Assembly: GCA_020341755.1 (NCBI GenBank) | Contig: CP070834.1 | Span: 93,547 to 127,216, forward strand | Reading direction: 5' to 3' | Length of the DNA stretch: 33,670 bases | From: Caldifarciminota bacterium | GTDB lineage: Bacteria; Hydrothermota; Tepidihabitantia; SM23-42 | Shown here: positions 8,529 through 17,087 of the stretch, piece by piece | Layout of the letters: every line of letters begins with the position of its first letter | Position numbering within the stretch: the stretch's first letter is position 1 | The notes under the pieces: generated by a model | What the model was told of the DNA's origin: nothing | Database searches by the model: none | The model's input: only the letters and a program-made list of their open reading frames with translations | Translations under genes and position numbers: made by a program

Positions 8529-10081
8529 AAATATTTTTCTCGCCAGAAGACCTCGAACATTTCGACTATGGGAGGGATCTGGGGGAACCCGGTGCATTCC
8601 CGTTCACGCGCGGGGTATATCCCACGATGTATACCGGCAGACTCTGGACCATGCGTCAGTATGCCGGTTACGCGACTGCAGAGGAATCGAATCGCCGGTA
8701 CAAATATCTTCTCGAGCACGGGCAGACCGGTTTGAGTGTAGCATTTGACCTCCCTACCCAGATGGGCTACGATTCGGACAATGAGCTCGCTGCAGGCGAG
8801 GTCGGTAAGACCGGCGTTGCGATCGATACGCTGGAAGACATGGAGATACTCTTCGACGGCATTCCGCTCGACAGGGTGAGTACTTCGATGACGATCAACG
8901 CTACTGCTGCTGTTCTCCTTGCCATGTACATAATCGTAGCAGAGAAACACGGTGTACCGAAGGCTGCACTGTCCGGTACAGTACAGAATGATGTGCTGAA
9001 AGAATATATTGCGCGGGGTACCTATATCTATCCGCCGCGCGCTTCGATCAAAATTATCGTCGATATCATGGATTACTGCAGCCGTCATCTACCGAAGTGG
9101 AATACGGTTTCGGTTTCCGGATATCACATACGTGAAGCCGGTGCGACCGCAGTTCAAGAACTCGCTTTTACCATTGCGAACGGTATGACTTATGTCGAGT
9201 ATGCTCGTGACAAAGCGCGGCTCGATATCGATCGCGTCGCTCCCCGGATATCCTTTTTCTTCAATGCTCATAATGATTTCTTTGAGGAGATTGCGAAGTT
9301 CCGTGCAGGCCGGCGGATATGGGCGCGCATCATGCGGGATCGACTCGGGGCGCGGAATCCAAAATCATGGATGATGCGATTTCATACCCAGACAGCAGGG
9401 TGTACGTTAACCGTCCAGGAACCGGATAACAATGCCGTGCGTGTCGCCTTTCAGGCACTCGCTGCAGTTTTGGGTGGTACGCAGTCGCTCCATACGAATT
9501 CTCGGGACGAAGCGCTGGCCCTTCCGAGTGAAGAATCGGTGAAACTCGCACTGCGTACCCAGCAGATAGTAGCCTATGAAACCGGTATTCCCGCGGTCGT
9601 TGATCCGCTGGGCGGATCGTACTATATCGAAGCACTAACCGACAAACTCGAAGCCGAGGTCAATGCGTATTTAGAGACTATCGAGGAGATGGGAGGAGCG
9701 CTGGCTGCGATTGAGCAAGGATTCTTCCAGCAGGAGATCCATCGCAGCGCGTATGAGTACCAGAAAGCCGTTGAGCGCGGTGATACACCTGTTGTTGGTG
9801 TCAATAAATTCGTAACCGATCAAAAGGATGAACAACCTTCACTGCTGAGGGTATCACCGGGGGTCGTGAAAAAACAACTGACCAGGCTACAACGTACGAA
9901 ACAGCGCCGTAATAATGCGAAGGTGAAGCAGACGCTCGAAGATCTGAGACGAGCAGCCGAACACGACGATAACATCATGGAGCCAATGCTTGAAAGTGTC
10001 AGGTCGTATGCGACCATCGGTGAGATCTCTGATGCGTTATGTGATGTCTTTGGTCGTTATGAGGAAAAGAAAATTTTGTGA
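8525..10081 (+). CDS. Methylmalonyl-CoA mutase large (catalytic) subunit
   Basis: A 518-residue mutase barrel subunit, clearly paralogous to the first one. It carries the true methylmalonyl-CoA mutase residues: Tyr46 (RQYAGYA, equal to Tyr89 of P. shermanii), Arg164 (ARGTYIYPP, equal to Arg207, which holds the substrate carboxylate) and His201 (SGYH). It should convert (R)-methylmalonyl-CoA to succinyl-CoA. It starts about 27 residues later than its paralogue, lacking the SGIPVKVLY-type strand; no in-frame start lies further upstream, so this seems genuine. It has no B12-binding domain and no carrier gene follows, so it must borrow the B12 subunit encoded at 3304-3825 or one elsewhere. Start overlaps the previous stop. 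Confidence 0.95.
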   Translation: MKIFFSPEDLEHFDYGRDLGEPGAFPFTRGVYPTMYTGRLWTMRQYAGYATAEESNRRYKYLLEHGQTGLSVAFDLPTQMGYDSDNELAAGEVGKTGVAIDTLEDMEILFDGIPLDRVSTSMTINATAAVLLAMYIIVAEKHGVPKAALSGTVQNDVLKEYIARGTYIYPPRASIKIIVDIMDYCSRHLPKWNTVSVSGYHIREAGATAVQELAFTIANGMTYVEYARDKARLDIDRVAPRISFFFNAHNDFFEEIAKFRAGRRIWARIMRDRLGARNPKSWMMRFHTQTAGCTLTVQEPDNNAVRVAFQALAAVLGGTQSLHTNSRDEALALPSEESVKLALRTQQIVAYETGIPAVVDPLGGSYYIEALTDKLEAEVNAYLETIEEMGGALAAIEQGFFQQEIHRSAYEYQKAVERGDTPVVGVNKFVTDQKDEQPSLLRVSPGVVKKQLTRLQRTKQRRNNAKVKQTLEDLRRAAEHDDNIMEPMLESVRSYATIGEISDALCDVFGRYEEKKIL

Positions 10082-10116
10082 TATTACCTGAGTGGTTGTA
10101 TGGATAAGGAGGATAC

Positions 10117-11205
10117 ATGAATTTTGGTGTTCCGAAGGAGTTACCGCCGTTTAAGCAGACGCCAGAATATCGGGTAGGGCTTTCGCCCATGGGAGCCCAG
10201 GAACTGATACTCTGCGGTGCGAAAGTTTATGTCGAGACGAAAGCTGGCGATGGAGCCGGATTTTCCGATGCCGACTACGAGAAGGCAGGCGCCACGATTG
10301 TGTTTTCCAAGGAAGAGGCGTACCGCCGGGCTGACGTAGTGCTCAAGGTACGCCGACCGCAACAGGAAGAATACGGGTTCATCAAGGAAGGTCAGACGAT
10401 CATGGGTTTCATACACCTCGTGACGGCAAAAAAAGAATTCTTGAAGATCGTAAAGGATAAGAAGATCACGCTCGTCGGATATGAGATCATGCAGAAAAAA
10501 GACGGGCGATTGCCGGTTGTGATACCCATGAGCGAAATGGCGGGGAATCTCGCCGTGCAAATCGCGGGCAGGTTGCTTGAGTCACCTGGTGGTGGACGCG
10601 GTATCCTTATGGGTGGTGTTCCCGGCATTCCGCCGGCAGAAATCATTATACTCGGCGCTGGGACGCTCGGCTGCAGGGCCGCCAAATCCTTTGCCGGTAT
10701 CGGGGCGAATGTCTATGTACTGGATGTCATCCGTGAACGGCTTGACACCCTTGCCCGTCATACTGCAGGCAGCAAGGTTACGACGATGTTTGCCACGAGG
10801 CATAATATCGAAAAGTTGGTAAAATTCGCAGATGCGGTTATTTGTGCGGTTCTCGTGCCAGGTAAGCGTTCGCCTGTGCTTATCACGAAAGAGATGGTGA
10901 GGTCGATGCGCAGGGGGTCGGTCATCATAGATTTTTCCATTGATCAGGGTGGTTGCTCAGAAACATCCAAGATTTCACCGAGCGGCCAGTTCATCTATAC
11001 GATTGATGGTGTCATCCATTTTTGCATGCCGAATGCAACGACCCTGGTTGCACGTACTGCGACCCACACGATAACATCGAGTATTTTTCCCTATTTGAAG
11101 GCCATTGCTGAGCGAGGGCTCGATGAGGCACTGCACAAGGATTATGCGCTGAATCACGGTATATATGCCGAGCGGGGTAAGATTAACAAGGAGTACGAGT
11201 CATGA
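10117..11205 (+). CDS. Alanine dehydrogenase-like enzyme
   Basis: A 362-residue member of the alanine dehydrogenase/transhydrogenase (AlaDH/PNT) family, which interconverts L-alanine with pyruvate, ammonia and NADH. The N domain keeps the pyruvate-binding Arg19 (EYRVGLSP), Lys77 (VVLKVRRP) and catalytic His100 (GFIHL). The NAD domain has ILGAGTLGCRAAKSF (glycine-rich loop) and then IDQGGCSETS. Length is close to the family norm (about 360-375). A good AAGGAGG precedes the ATG. Its stop overlaps the CoA-transferase start. In context it could deaminate alanine or a related 2-amino acid, or recycle NADH by forming alanine. Related branches act on other amino acids, so the exact substrate is open. 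Confidence 0.88.
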   Translation: MNFGVPKELPPFKQTPEYRVGLSPMGAQELILCGAKVYVETKAGDGAGFSDADYEKAGATIVFSKEEAYRRADVVLKVRRPQQEEYGFIKEGQTIMGFIHLVTAKKEFLKIVKDKKITLVGYEIMQKKDGRLPVVIPMSEMAGNLAVQIAGRLLESPGGGRGILMGGVPGIPPAEIIILGAGTLGCRAAKSFAGIGANVYVLDVIRERLDTLARHTAGSKVTTMFATRHNIEKLVKFADAVICAVLVPGKRSPVLITKEMVRSMRRGSVIIDFSIDQGGCSETSKISPSGQFIYTIDGVIHFCMPNATTLVARTATHTITSSIFPYLKAIAERGLDEALHKDYALNHGIYAERGKINKEYES

Positions 11206-12497
11206 GCTGGTTCGACGAGTACAAAAAGAAAAAGTGCAGTTTCGAAGAAGCAGTTGCAGTAGTAAAGAGTAACGAGCGTGTCTATATCAGCGGCAATGCC
11301 GCGACGCCGTTCAAGCTCATGGAAGCGCTCGAACTCAGACACAAGGAACTCCAGAATGTCGAGATCGCACATGTACTCTTGTTCGGTGATGATCCGCTTA
11401 CTAAACCCGGTATGGAGGGGCATTTCAGACACAACTCGCTTTTTGTCGGACCCGGTGACCGGAAGGCAGTGAATGAGGGGAAAGCCGATTATATTCCGGT
11501 ATTCCTCTATGAGATCCCGAGCCTGTTTCGATCCGGGCTGCTTCCCATTGATGTAGCATTCATGCATCTATCGCCGCCCGATGAACACGGGTTCATGAGT
11601 TACGGTGTGGAATGTTTGGCATCGAAAGCAGCTGCCGAAAGCGCGAAGAAAGTCGTTGCGATGGTCAACGAGAAGATGCCCAGAGCCCTCGGTGATGCTT
11701 TCATCCATACCTCGCGGGTTTCGAAACTGGTTGAGGTATCGATCGACCTGCCCGAGCTCCAGCCGATCCCGTTCACCGAAGTCGAGAAAAAGATCGGTGC
11801 GAATATTGCCGGTCTGGTCGAGGACGGATCGACGCTGCAGCTCGGGATCGGTGGTATCCCGAATGCGGCACTCAAGGCGATGTTCGATAAAAGGGACCTG
11901 GGCGTGCATACTGAAATGGTGTCAGACAGTATCATCGAGGCAATCGATGCCGGTGTCATTACCGGCTCGAAAAAGACCCTCCATCAGGGAAAGGTGATCG
12001 CTACGTTCTTCCTCGGGACGAAAAAATTGTACGAATATATCGATAATAATCCCACCTTTGAAACACACCCCGCAGAGTATACGAATCATCCATTCATCAT
12101 AGGACAGAATGAGAAAATGGTGGCTATTAATTCGGCGATCGAGGTCGATCTTACCGGACAGATATGCTCGGACAGTATCGGCACGAGAATATATTCGGGA
12201 TTCGGCGGTCAGGTTGACTTCATCCGGGGCGCAGCGCAGTCAAAAGGTGGTAAACCGATTATCGCCTTGCCATCCACTGCTAAGGGCGGTAAACTCTCTA
12301 AGATCGTTCCAACGCTGCAGGTAGGTGCCGGGGTCGTCACGACCCGGGCGGATGTTCACTACGTGGTCACTGAATACGGTGTCGCATATCTTCATGGTAA
12401 GAATCTCCGTCAACGCGCCGAAGCCCTCATTGGCATATCGCATCCCGATTTCAAAGAGTCTCTGACCAAAGCCGCGGAAGAGAGAAAATTATTATAG
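11202..12497 (+). CDS. Acetyl-CoA hydrolase/CoA-transferase family protein (4-hydroxybutyrate CoA-transferase-like)
   Basis: A 431-residue class I-like CoA-transferase. It has LGIGGIPNAAL (214-224), followed by GVHTEMVSDS, whose Glu238 aligns by position with the catalytic Glu238 that I recall for 4-hydroxybutyrate CoA-transferase. It then has YSGFGGQVDFIRGA and a C-terminal TEYGVAYLHGKNLRQRA typical of the AcetylCoA_hyd C domain. Such enzymes swap CoA between acetate, propionate, butyrate or 4-hydroxybutyrate, or hydrolyse acetyl-CoA. Here it could release propionate or butyrate with recovery of acetyl-CoA, or activate short acids. The start overlaps the alanine dehydrogenase stop (ATGA), and AAGGAG lies just upstream. 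The family is firm and the substrate inferred. Confidence 0.9.
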   Translation: MSWFDEYKKKKCSFEEAVAVVKSNERVYISGNAATPFKLMEALELRHKELQNVEIAHVLLFGDDPLTKPGMEGHFRHNSLFVGPGDRKAVNEGKADYIPVFLYEIPSLFRSGLLPIDVAFMHLSPPDEHGFMSYGVECLASKAAAESAKKVVAMVNEKMPRALGDAFIHTSRVSKLVEVSIDLPELQPIPFTEVEKKIGANIAGLVEDGSTLQLGIGGIPNAALKAMFDKRDLGVHTEMVSDSIIEAIDAGVITGSKKTLHQGKVIATFFLGTKKLYEYIDNNPTFETHPAEYTNHPFIIGQNEKMVAINSAIEVDLTGQICSDSIGTRIYSGFGGQVDFIRGAAQSKGGKPIIALPSTAKGGKLSKIVPTLQVGAGVVTTRADVHYVVTEYGVAYLHGKNLRQRAEALIGISHPDFKESLTKAAEERKLL

Positions 12498-12512
12498 TAG
12501 TAAGCGATATAT

Positions 12513-12905
12513 ATGAAACTTAATCACATCGGTGTTGCGGTTAAGAGTATTGAGAATCAACTCAAGGTATGGAAGGGTATTCTCGGGATGGAGCTCATCG
12601 AGGTTATGGAAGTCCCGGAACAGAAAGTATTGGTAGCGATACTCTCCGTCGGTGATACGCATATTGAGTTACTGGAAGCACTTGATGCAAAGAGTACCGT
12701 ACATTCTTTCATAGAAAAACGGGGCGAGGGACTTCATCACCTCTGTTTTGGGGTAGAACATATTGAACAGGTACTGCAGGAAATGAAAAATGAGGATATA
12801 AAATTGATTGACGAGGTGCCGAAGATCGGCGCATCGGGGAAAAAGATCGCATTTGTCCACCCCGAAAGTATGGGTGGAGTGCTCATCGAACTTGAGGAAC
12901 TGTGA
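12513..12905 (+). CDS. mce: Methylmalonyl-CoA epimerase
   Basis: A 130-residue glyoxalase/VOC-fold protein with the paired beta-alpha-beta modules of methylmalonyl-CoA epimerase. It converts the (S)-methylmalonyl-CoA made by the carboxylase to the (R) form used by the mutase. Metal-ligand candidates are His5 (LNHIGVAV), Glu52 (THIELLEA), His76 (GLHHLCFGV) and Glu127 (GVLIELEEL). The HPESMGGVLIEL ending is characteristic. Length fits (about 130-150). It completes the carboxylase-epimerase-mutase pathway encoded just upstream. No good Shine-Dalgarno is seen before the ATG. Confidence 0.95.
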   Translation: MKLNHIGVAVKSIENQLKVWKGILGMELIEVMEVPEQKVLVAILSVGDTHIELLEALDAKSTVHSFIEKRGEGLHHLCFGVEHIEQVLQEMKNEDIKLIDEVPKIGASGKKIAFVHPESMGGVLIELEEL

Positions 12906-12936
12906 AGTTGATATGTCAGGGAATGAAGGAGGAATG

Positions 12937-14103
12937 ATGCATATTGATTCAAAGATCGTGCATGGCGGACAGCATCCCGATAAAGAGACCGGTGCACTAT
13001 CGCCGCCAATCTTTCAAACTTCAACATTTGCCTTTCGGGATGCGGACCACGGTGCACGTCTTTTTAATCAGGAAGAATCCGGATATATATACACACGGCT
13101 GAGTAATCCAACGAGTGATCTCTTGGCAAAAAAGATCGCGCTGCTCGAATCTACAGATGCAGGTGTTTTGTTTGCGTCGGGGTTATCTGCGGTCTTCAAT
13201 CTGGTTATTACAGTTGCCCAGGCAGGGGATCATGTCGTATCGGACGATACAATATACGGTGGCACCTTCGCTCTCTTCAAGACCATCATGCCGCGTCTTG
13301 GTATAACAGTAACCTTTGTGAACACGGCTGACATAGATGCGTTATCGCGAGCCATAACCGATAAAACGAAATTAATATTTACTGAAACTCCGGCGAATCC
13401 GACCATGAAGATCGTTGATATTGCAGCGTGCGCTGCACTCGCTAAAAAGAATCATGCATTGCTCTGTGTTGATAATACGTTCGCTACGCCGTATTTGCAG
13501 AGACCGGTGGAGCTGGGTGCTGATATCGTTCTCCATTCCATGACAAAGTATTTTGGCGGACACGGTGATATTATTGGCGGAGCGGTCGTGGGCAGTAAGG
13601 AATTCATTCATGAATTGTGGGAAAATGCCAAAGAGATCGGAGGGTGTATTTCACCGTTCAATGCATGGCTGGTGTTGCGCGGGCTTAAAACATTGGCAGT
13701 ACGCATGGATCGGCACAGTAAGAGTGCACAGAAGATCGCCGAATATCTATCACGACATAAAAAGGTAGAGCGTGTCTATTTCCCAGGGCTCAGCTCACAT
13801 CCCGGTCATGACCTGGCGAAAAAGCAGATGAGCGATTTCGGTGGTATGCTTGGATTCGATCTGAAGGGCGGAAAAGAGGCCGGTAAAGTACTTATGAACT
13901 CAGTGAAATTATGTATACTCGCGGTCAGCCTTGGTGATGTCGATACTCTCATAGAACACCCTGCATCGATGACGCATTCGACATATACTGATGAAGAGCT
14001 GCGTGCGTGCGGGATCACTGCCGGCTTTGTGAGATTGTCCGTCGGGCTTGAGCACGTCGATGATATCATAGATGATCTTGAACAGGCAATGGCAAACATA
14101 TAA
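12937..14103 (+). CDS. Methionine gamma-lyase-like PLP enzyme (Cys/Met metabolism family)
   Basis: 388 residues if started at the ATG four bases after AAGGAGG (the ATG at 12934 is closer to it). PLP binding: Lys204 in SMTKYFGGHGD, Asp179 in VDNTFATP, Tyr107 in the IYGGT loop. The C-terminus (HPASMTHSTYTDEEL, VRLSVGLEHVDD) is most like methionine gamma-lyase, which splits methionine to 2-oxobutyrate, methanethiol and ammonia. However, the active-site Cys of classical lyases (Cys116 in P. putida) is Gly109 here, as in cystathionine gamma-synthase or gamma-lyase enzymes. 2-Oxobutyrate is a propionyl-CoA precursor, so either activity feeds the upstream pathway. Family is firm, reaction moderately so. 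Confidence 0.88.
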   Translation: MHIDSKIVHGGQHPDKETGALSPPIFQTSTFAFRDADHGARLFNQEESGYIYTRLSNPTSDLLAKKIALLESTDAGVLFASGLSAVFNLVITVAQAGDHVVSDDTIYGGTFALFKTIMPRLGITVTFVNTADIDALSRAITDKTKLIFTETPANPTMKIVDIAACAALAKKNHALLCVDNTFATPYLQRPVELGADIVLHSMTKYFGGHGDIIGGAVVGSKEFIHELWENAKEIGGCISPFNAWLVLRGLKTLAVRMDRHSKSAQKIAEYLSRHKKVERVYFPGLSSHPGHDLAKKQMSDFGGMLGFDLKGGKEAGKVLMNSVKLCILAVSLGDVDTLIEHPASMTHSTYTDEELRACGITAGFVRLSVGLEHVDDIIDDLEQAMANI

Positions 14104-14250
14104 ACACCTGAAGTACCTAAACACCTAAACACAATAAAAAATGCCGAAGCTACCAAAAAAACCTAAACCTCGTAAGCGGAAAATCATTGTTGTTGGTATT
14201 TTATTTAGGTATTTAGGAGCTTTTGGTTTTTAGGTATTTGGTTTTAACGT
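14104..14250 (+). repeat. Intergenic CCTAAA/TTTAGG inverted-repeat element, copy 1
   Basis: The gap before the HMG-CoA synthase gene has tandem 8-mers ACCTAAAC (14115-14130) in its left half and mirrored ATTTAGGT/ATTTAGGA (14203-14218) in its right half. The left block 14111-14130 is the reverse complement of 14203-14222 at roughly 16 of 20 positions, enclosing a loop of about 70 bases. That loop contains more ACCTAAACC, and another TTTTTAGGTATTTGG follows the right arm. Two related copies lie at 16467-16590 and 18705-18860. Confidence 0.65.
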
Positions 14251-14261
14251 AAGGAGGTTTG

Positions 14262-15308
14262 ATGGTTGGAATTGTGGGATACGGTTCCTATGTCCCGAGA
14301 TACAGGATCAAGGTGGAAGAAATCGCCCACCAGTGGGGCAAGGATTCATCAGCAGTGAAGCGAGGGTTGTTGCTACAGGAAAAGACAGTACCCGGTCTTG
14401 ATGAGGATACGATTACGATCTCGGTAGAAGCGGCGAAAAATGCATTGAAGCGCGCAGAGATCGCGCCGGAGGAGATCGGTGCATTGTATATTGGTTCAGA
14501 GTCGCATCCATACGCGGTTAAACCGTCCGGAACCGTGGTTGCTGAAGCACTCGGTATCGTACCCAATGTGCATATTGCTGATTATGAATTTGCTTGCAAA
14601 GCAGGTACTGAAGCGATGTTCGTGGCACATGGATTGGTCAAGGCTGATCTGTTGAAATATGCGATGGGAATTGGCGCCGATACGTCGCAGGGCGCGCCCG
14701 GTGATGCTCTGGAGTTTTCCGCGTCGGCTGGCGGTTCAGCCTTTATATTCGGCAAAGGCAATATCGTTGCTGAGATCATCGATACGTTTTCTTATACGAC
14801 CGACACTCCCGATTTTTGGAGGCGTGAGGGCGCCTTCTATCCATTGCACGGCGGCAGGTTTACCGGCGAACCGGCATATTTCAAGCATGTACTCGGTGCG
14901 GGTAGAGCGATTCTGGAAAAGAGCGGCTATAAAGCGTCTGATTTTGCCTATGCTATATTTCACATGCCGAATGGAAAATTCCCCCTGACGGCTGGTAAGA
15001 AACTGGGATTTCGAAAGGAACAGATGGAACCGGGTTGGATCGTCCCGCTTATGGGTAATACATATTCGGGATCATCGCCCACTGGTTTCTCGGCAACGCT
15101 GGATGTCGCAAAACCCGGCGATTTGATTCTGCTTGTTTCCTTTGGTTCGGGGGCTGGAAGTGATGCGTTCATATTCAAGGTAACGGAACGGATAAATGAA
15201 GTGCGCAACAAGGCGATTACCGTTAAGGAATTACTGGAACAAAATCGTATTTATCTCGACTACGGCCAGTATGCAAAATACCGCGGTAAAATAATAATGA
15301 ACGAATAG
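14262..15308 (+). CDS. Archaeal-type hydroxymethylglutaryl-CoA synthase
   Basis: A 348-residue thiolase-fold enzyme of the short, archaeal-type HMG-CoA synthase family (about 345-350 residues, versus about 390-460 for other bacterial and eukaryotic forms). It condenses acetyl-CoA with acetoacetyl-CoA to HMG-CoA. The catalytic set is visible: Glu80 (GSESHPYAVKPS), Cys112 (FACKAGTEAM) and His234 (IFHMPNGKFP), with GNTYSGSSP at 266-274. ATG at 14262 follows AAGGAGG by four bases. Thiolase and DUF35 genes follow directly, the same trio that forms a channelling complex in methanogenic archaea. In this operon the enzyme could make HMG-CoA or consume it in leucine breakdown. Confidence 0.92.
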   Translation: MVGIVGYGSYVPRYRIKVEEIAHQWGKDSSAVKRGLLLQEKTVPGLDEDTITISVEAAKNALKRAEIAPEEIGALYIGSESHPYAVKPSGTVVAEALGIVPNVHIADYEFACKAGTEAMFVAHGLVKADLLKYAMGIGADTSQGAPGDALEFSASAGGSAFIFGKGNIVAEIIDTFSYTTDTPDFWRREGAFYPLHGGRFTGEPAYFKHVLGAGRAILEKSGYKASDFAYAIFHMPNGKFPLTAGKKLGFRKEQMEPGWIVPLMGNTYSGSSPTGFSATLDVAKPGDLILLVSFGSGAGSDAFIFKVTERINEVRNKAITVKELLEQNRIYLDYGQYAKYRGKIIMNE

Positions 15309-15317
15309 GAGGTTCCC

Positions 15318-16466
15318 ATGCGTGAGGTTGCAGTTATCGGTATCGGTATGACAAAATTTGGAGAACTCTGGACAAAATCACTCCGTGATATTTTTGTTGA
15401 GGCAGCTATGGCGGCTATCGACGATGCCAAGGTTGATCAGATTGGTTCGATGTACGTCGGTTCCATGACCCCCGGTCTCTTTGTCGGTCAAGAGCATATT
15501 GGAGCGCTCATGGCAGACTATCTCGGGACTCCTTCAATACCGGCTATGCGGGTTGAATCGGCATGTTGCTCAGGCGGGATGGCGTTTCGTGCCGGGTTTT
15601 TTGAAGTTGCATCCGGGCATACGGATGTCGTCCTTGTTGGTGGGGTCGAGAAGATGAATGACGGCGCTGACGTGACCTATGCACTGGCGACGGCAGCGGA
15701 TCAGGAATATGAGGTTTACCAGGGAGTGACATTCCCCGGTCTGTATGCGCTCATCGCTCGCGCACACATGCACGCATATGGCACGACTCGTGAACAGATG
15801 GCGGCGGTTTCAGTCAAGAATCATCACAATGGCTCGCTCAATGAGCGTGCGCAGTTTCCGCGGGAAGTAACGGTTGAACAGGTGCTGAACGCGACGCTCG
15901 TTGCCGACCCGCTCACTATGCTTGAATGCTCGCCGGTATCCGACGGCGCTGCCTGTGCTATCCTTGCTCCGCTGGCCATAGCAAAGAAGTTGAGCATGCC
16001 CGTTATAAAGGTCATCGGCACCGGCGCTGCAACAGATACGCTCGCTCTGCACGCGCGCGAAGACCTGACGACCCTCAAGGCGGTTAAATTGTCTGCACAG
16101 TCAGCCTATAAAATGGCTGGAGTCAAACCAACGGATGTGAGCCTGGCAGAGGTGCATGACTGTTTCTCGATTGCGGAAATTTGTATTGTCGAAGAACTGG
16201 GTTTTGTCGAAAAGGGTAAGGGCGGACCCTTCACCGAACAAGGGCACACTGCACTCGATGGGAAGATACCGGTCAATACTTCCGGCGGGTTGAAATCAAA
16301 GGGACATCCGGTCGGTGCCACCGGGATCGCTCAGGTGTGTGAGATCGTCGAACAGTTGCGTGGTGCAGCTGGCAAACGTCAGGTGAAGGATCCAAAGATA
16401 GGCATAGCGCAGAATATGGGTGGCTCTGGAGCATCATCCGTCGTCCACGTCTTCAAAAAAGAATAA
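15318..16466 (+). CDS. SCP2-type thiolase (acetoacetyl-CoA thiolase partner of HMG-CoA synthase)
   Basis: A 382-residue thiolase of the archaeal/SCP2 branch. The nucleophile is Cys83 in [18 protein letters not shown] gives the first His, and [14 protein letters not shown] gives the His near the C-terminus. It starts nine bases after the HMG-CoA synthase stop with AGGAGG as ribosome site. In archaea the equivalent thiolase makes acetoacetyl-CoA and passes it to HMG-CoA synthase through a shared CoA channel held by DUF35; the same gene order here suggests the same complex. It lacks the usual terminal Cys motif of biosynthetic FadA-type thiolases, as expected for this branch. Specificity for acetoacetyl-CoA is inferred from the neighbours. 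Confidence 0.9.
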   Translation: MREVAVIGIGMTKFGELWTKSLRDIFVEAAMAAIDDAKVDQIGSMYVGSMTPGLFVGQEHIGALMADYLGTPSIPAMRVESACCSGGMAFRAGFFEVASGHTDVVLVGGVEKMNDGADVTYALATAADQEYEVYQGVTFPGLYALIARAHMHAYGTTREQMAAVSVKNHHNGSLNERAQFPREVTVEQVLNATLVADPLTMLECSPVSDGAACAILAPLAIAKKLSMPVIKVIGTGAATDTLALHAREDLTTLKAVKLSAQSAYKMAGVKPTDVSLAEVHDCFSIAEICIVEELGFVEKGKGGPFTEQGHTALDGKIPVNTSGGLKSKGHPVGATGIAQVCEIVEQLRGAAGKRQVKDPKIGIAQNMGGSGASSVVHVFKKE

Positions 16467-16590
16467 ATACCTAAAATGCCTAAAATAATTCTGTATATTT
16501 AGGTATTTAGGATTTTAGGTTTTTGGATTGATGTTGTGATGTTGTGTTTATTCAGTATTTAGATATTAGTATATAGAATTTACAATTAGG
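16467..16590 (+). repeat. Intergenic CCTAAA/TTTAGG inverted-repeat element, copy 2
   Basis: Begins right at the thiolase stop. The left arm TACCTAAAATGCCTAAAATA (16468-16487) faces TATTTAGGTATTTAGG (16496-16511) across a loop of about 8 bases, then ATTTTAGGTTTTTGG continues the right side. Further AT-rich, decayed TATTTAG-like units run up to the AGGAGG of the DUF35 gene. Confidence 0.65.
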
Positions 16591-16597
16591 AGGTTGT

Positions 16598-16984
16598 ATG
16601 CCGTCACCGAGATATTGGAGAGAAATGCCGCAGCGTTACCGACTCGAAGCATCACAATGTACCGAGTGCGGCAAAGTATCTTTTCCACCGCGTATCGTCT
16701 GCGGGTGTGGTGCTCGTGATTTCAAGAAGACGAATGTGAGCGAGACCGGTACGATCGTATCGTATACCACCATTAGAGTAGCCCCGGATGCATTTGTCAT
16801 TCAAGCGCCGTATAATATTGCTATCGTGGAAGCTGATAATGGCGTTCGTATCACGACCCAGGTCGTAGACTGCGCACCCGAGGAGTTGGCAATCGGTAAA
16901 AAGGTGAAATTCGTTTTTCGGAAACTCTATGAAGAGGGGCATTGTGGTATTATTAATTACGGTTACAAGGCAGTGCTTGTTTGA
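16598..16984 (+). CDS. DUF35 zinc-ribbon/OB-fold acyl-CoA-associated protein
   Basis: 128 residues. An N-terminal helix (YWREMPQRYRLEASQC) leads into a zinc ribbon with Cys21, Cys24, Cys35 and Cys37, then an OB-fold (SETGTIVSYTTIRVAP onwards). This is the DUF35 architecture. The second Cys pair is C-x-C rather than the usual C-x2-C. In archaea DUF35 bridges thiolase and HMG-CoA synthase and lines the common CoA site; here it follows those two genes, separated only by a repeat-bearing gap. AGGAGG lies six bases before the ATG. It is probably structural rather than catalytic. Confidence 0.9.
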   Translation: MPSPRYWREMPQRYRLEASQCTECGKVSFPPRIVCGCGARDFKKTNVSETGTIVSYTTIRVAPDAFVIQAPYNIAIVEADNGVRITTQVVDCAPEELAIGKKVKFVFRKLYEEGHCGIINYGYKAVLV

Positions 16985-17087
16985 ACTGCTGTCCCATAAC
17001 TGTCTGTCGAACGAGGAAAAGTTTGCCCCATGGTGTTGGCACAATTCCGGGATGTGAAGATGCGGATCACAAGATCGGAGAACAGAT

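Noticed and set aside
14107-14218. CCTAAA/TTTAGG units as a CRISPR array or telomere-like repeat
   Set aside because: Units are 8-9 bases, degenerate, arranged as facing arms, without regular spacers and without cas genes or a replicon end.
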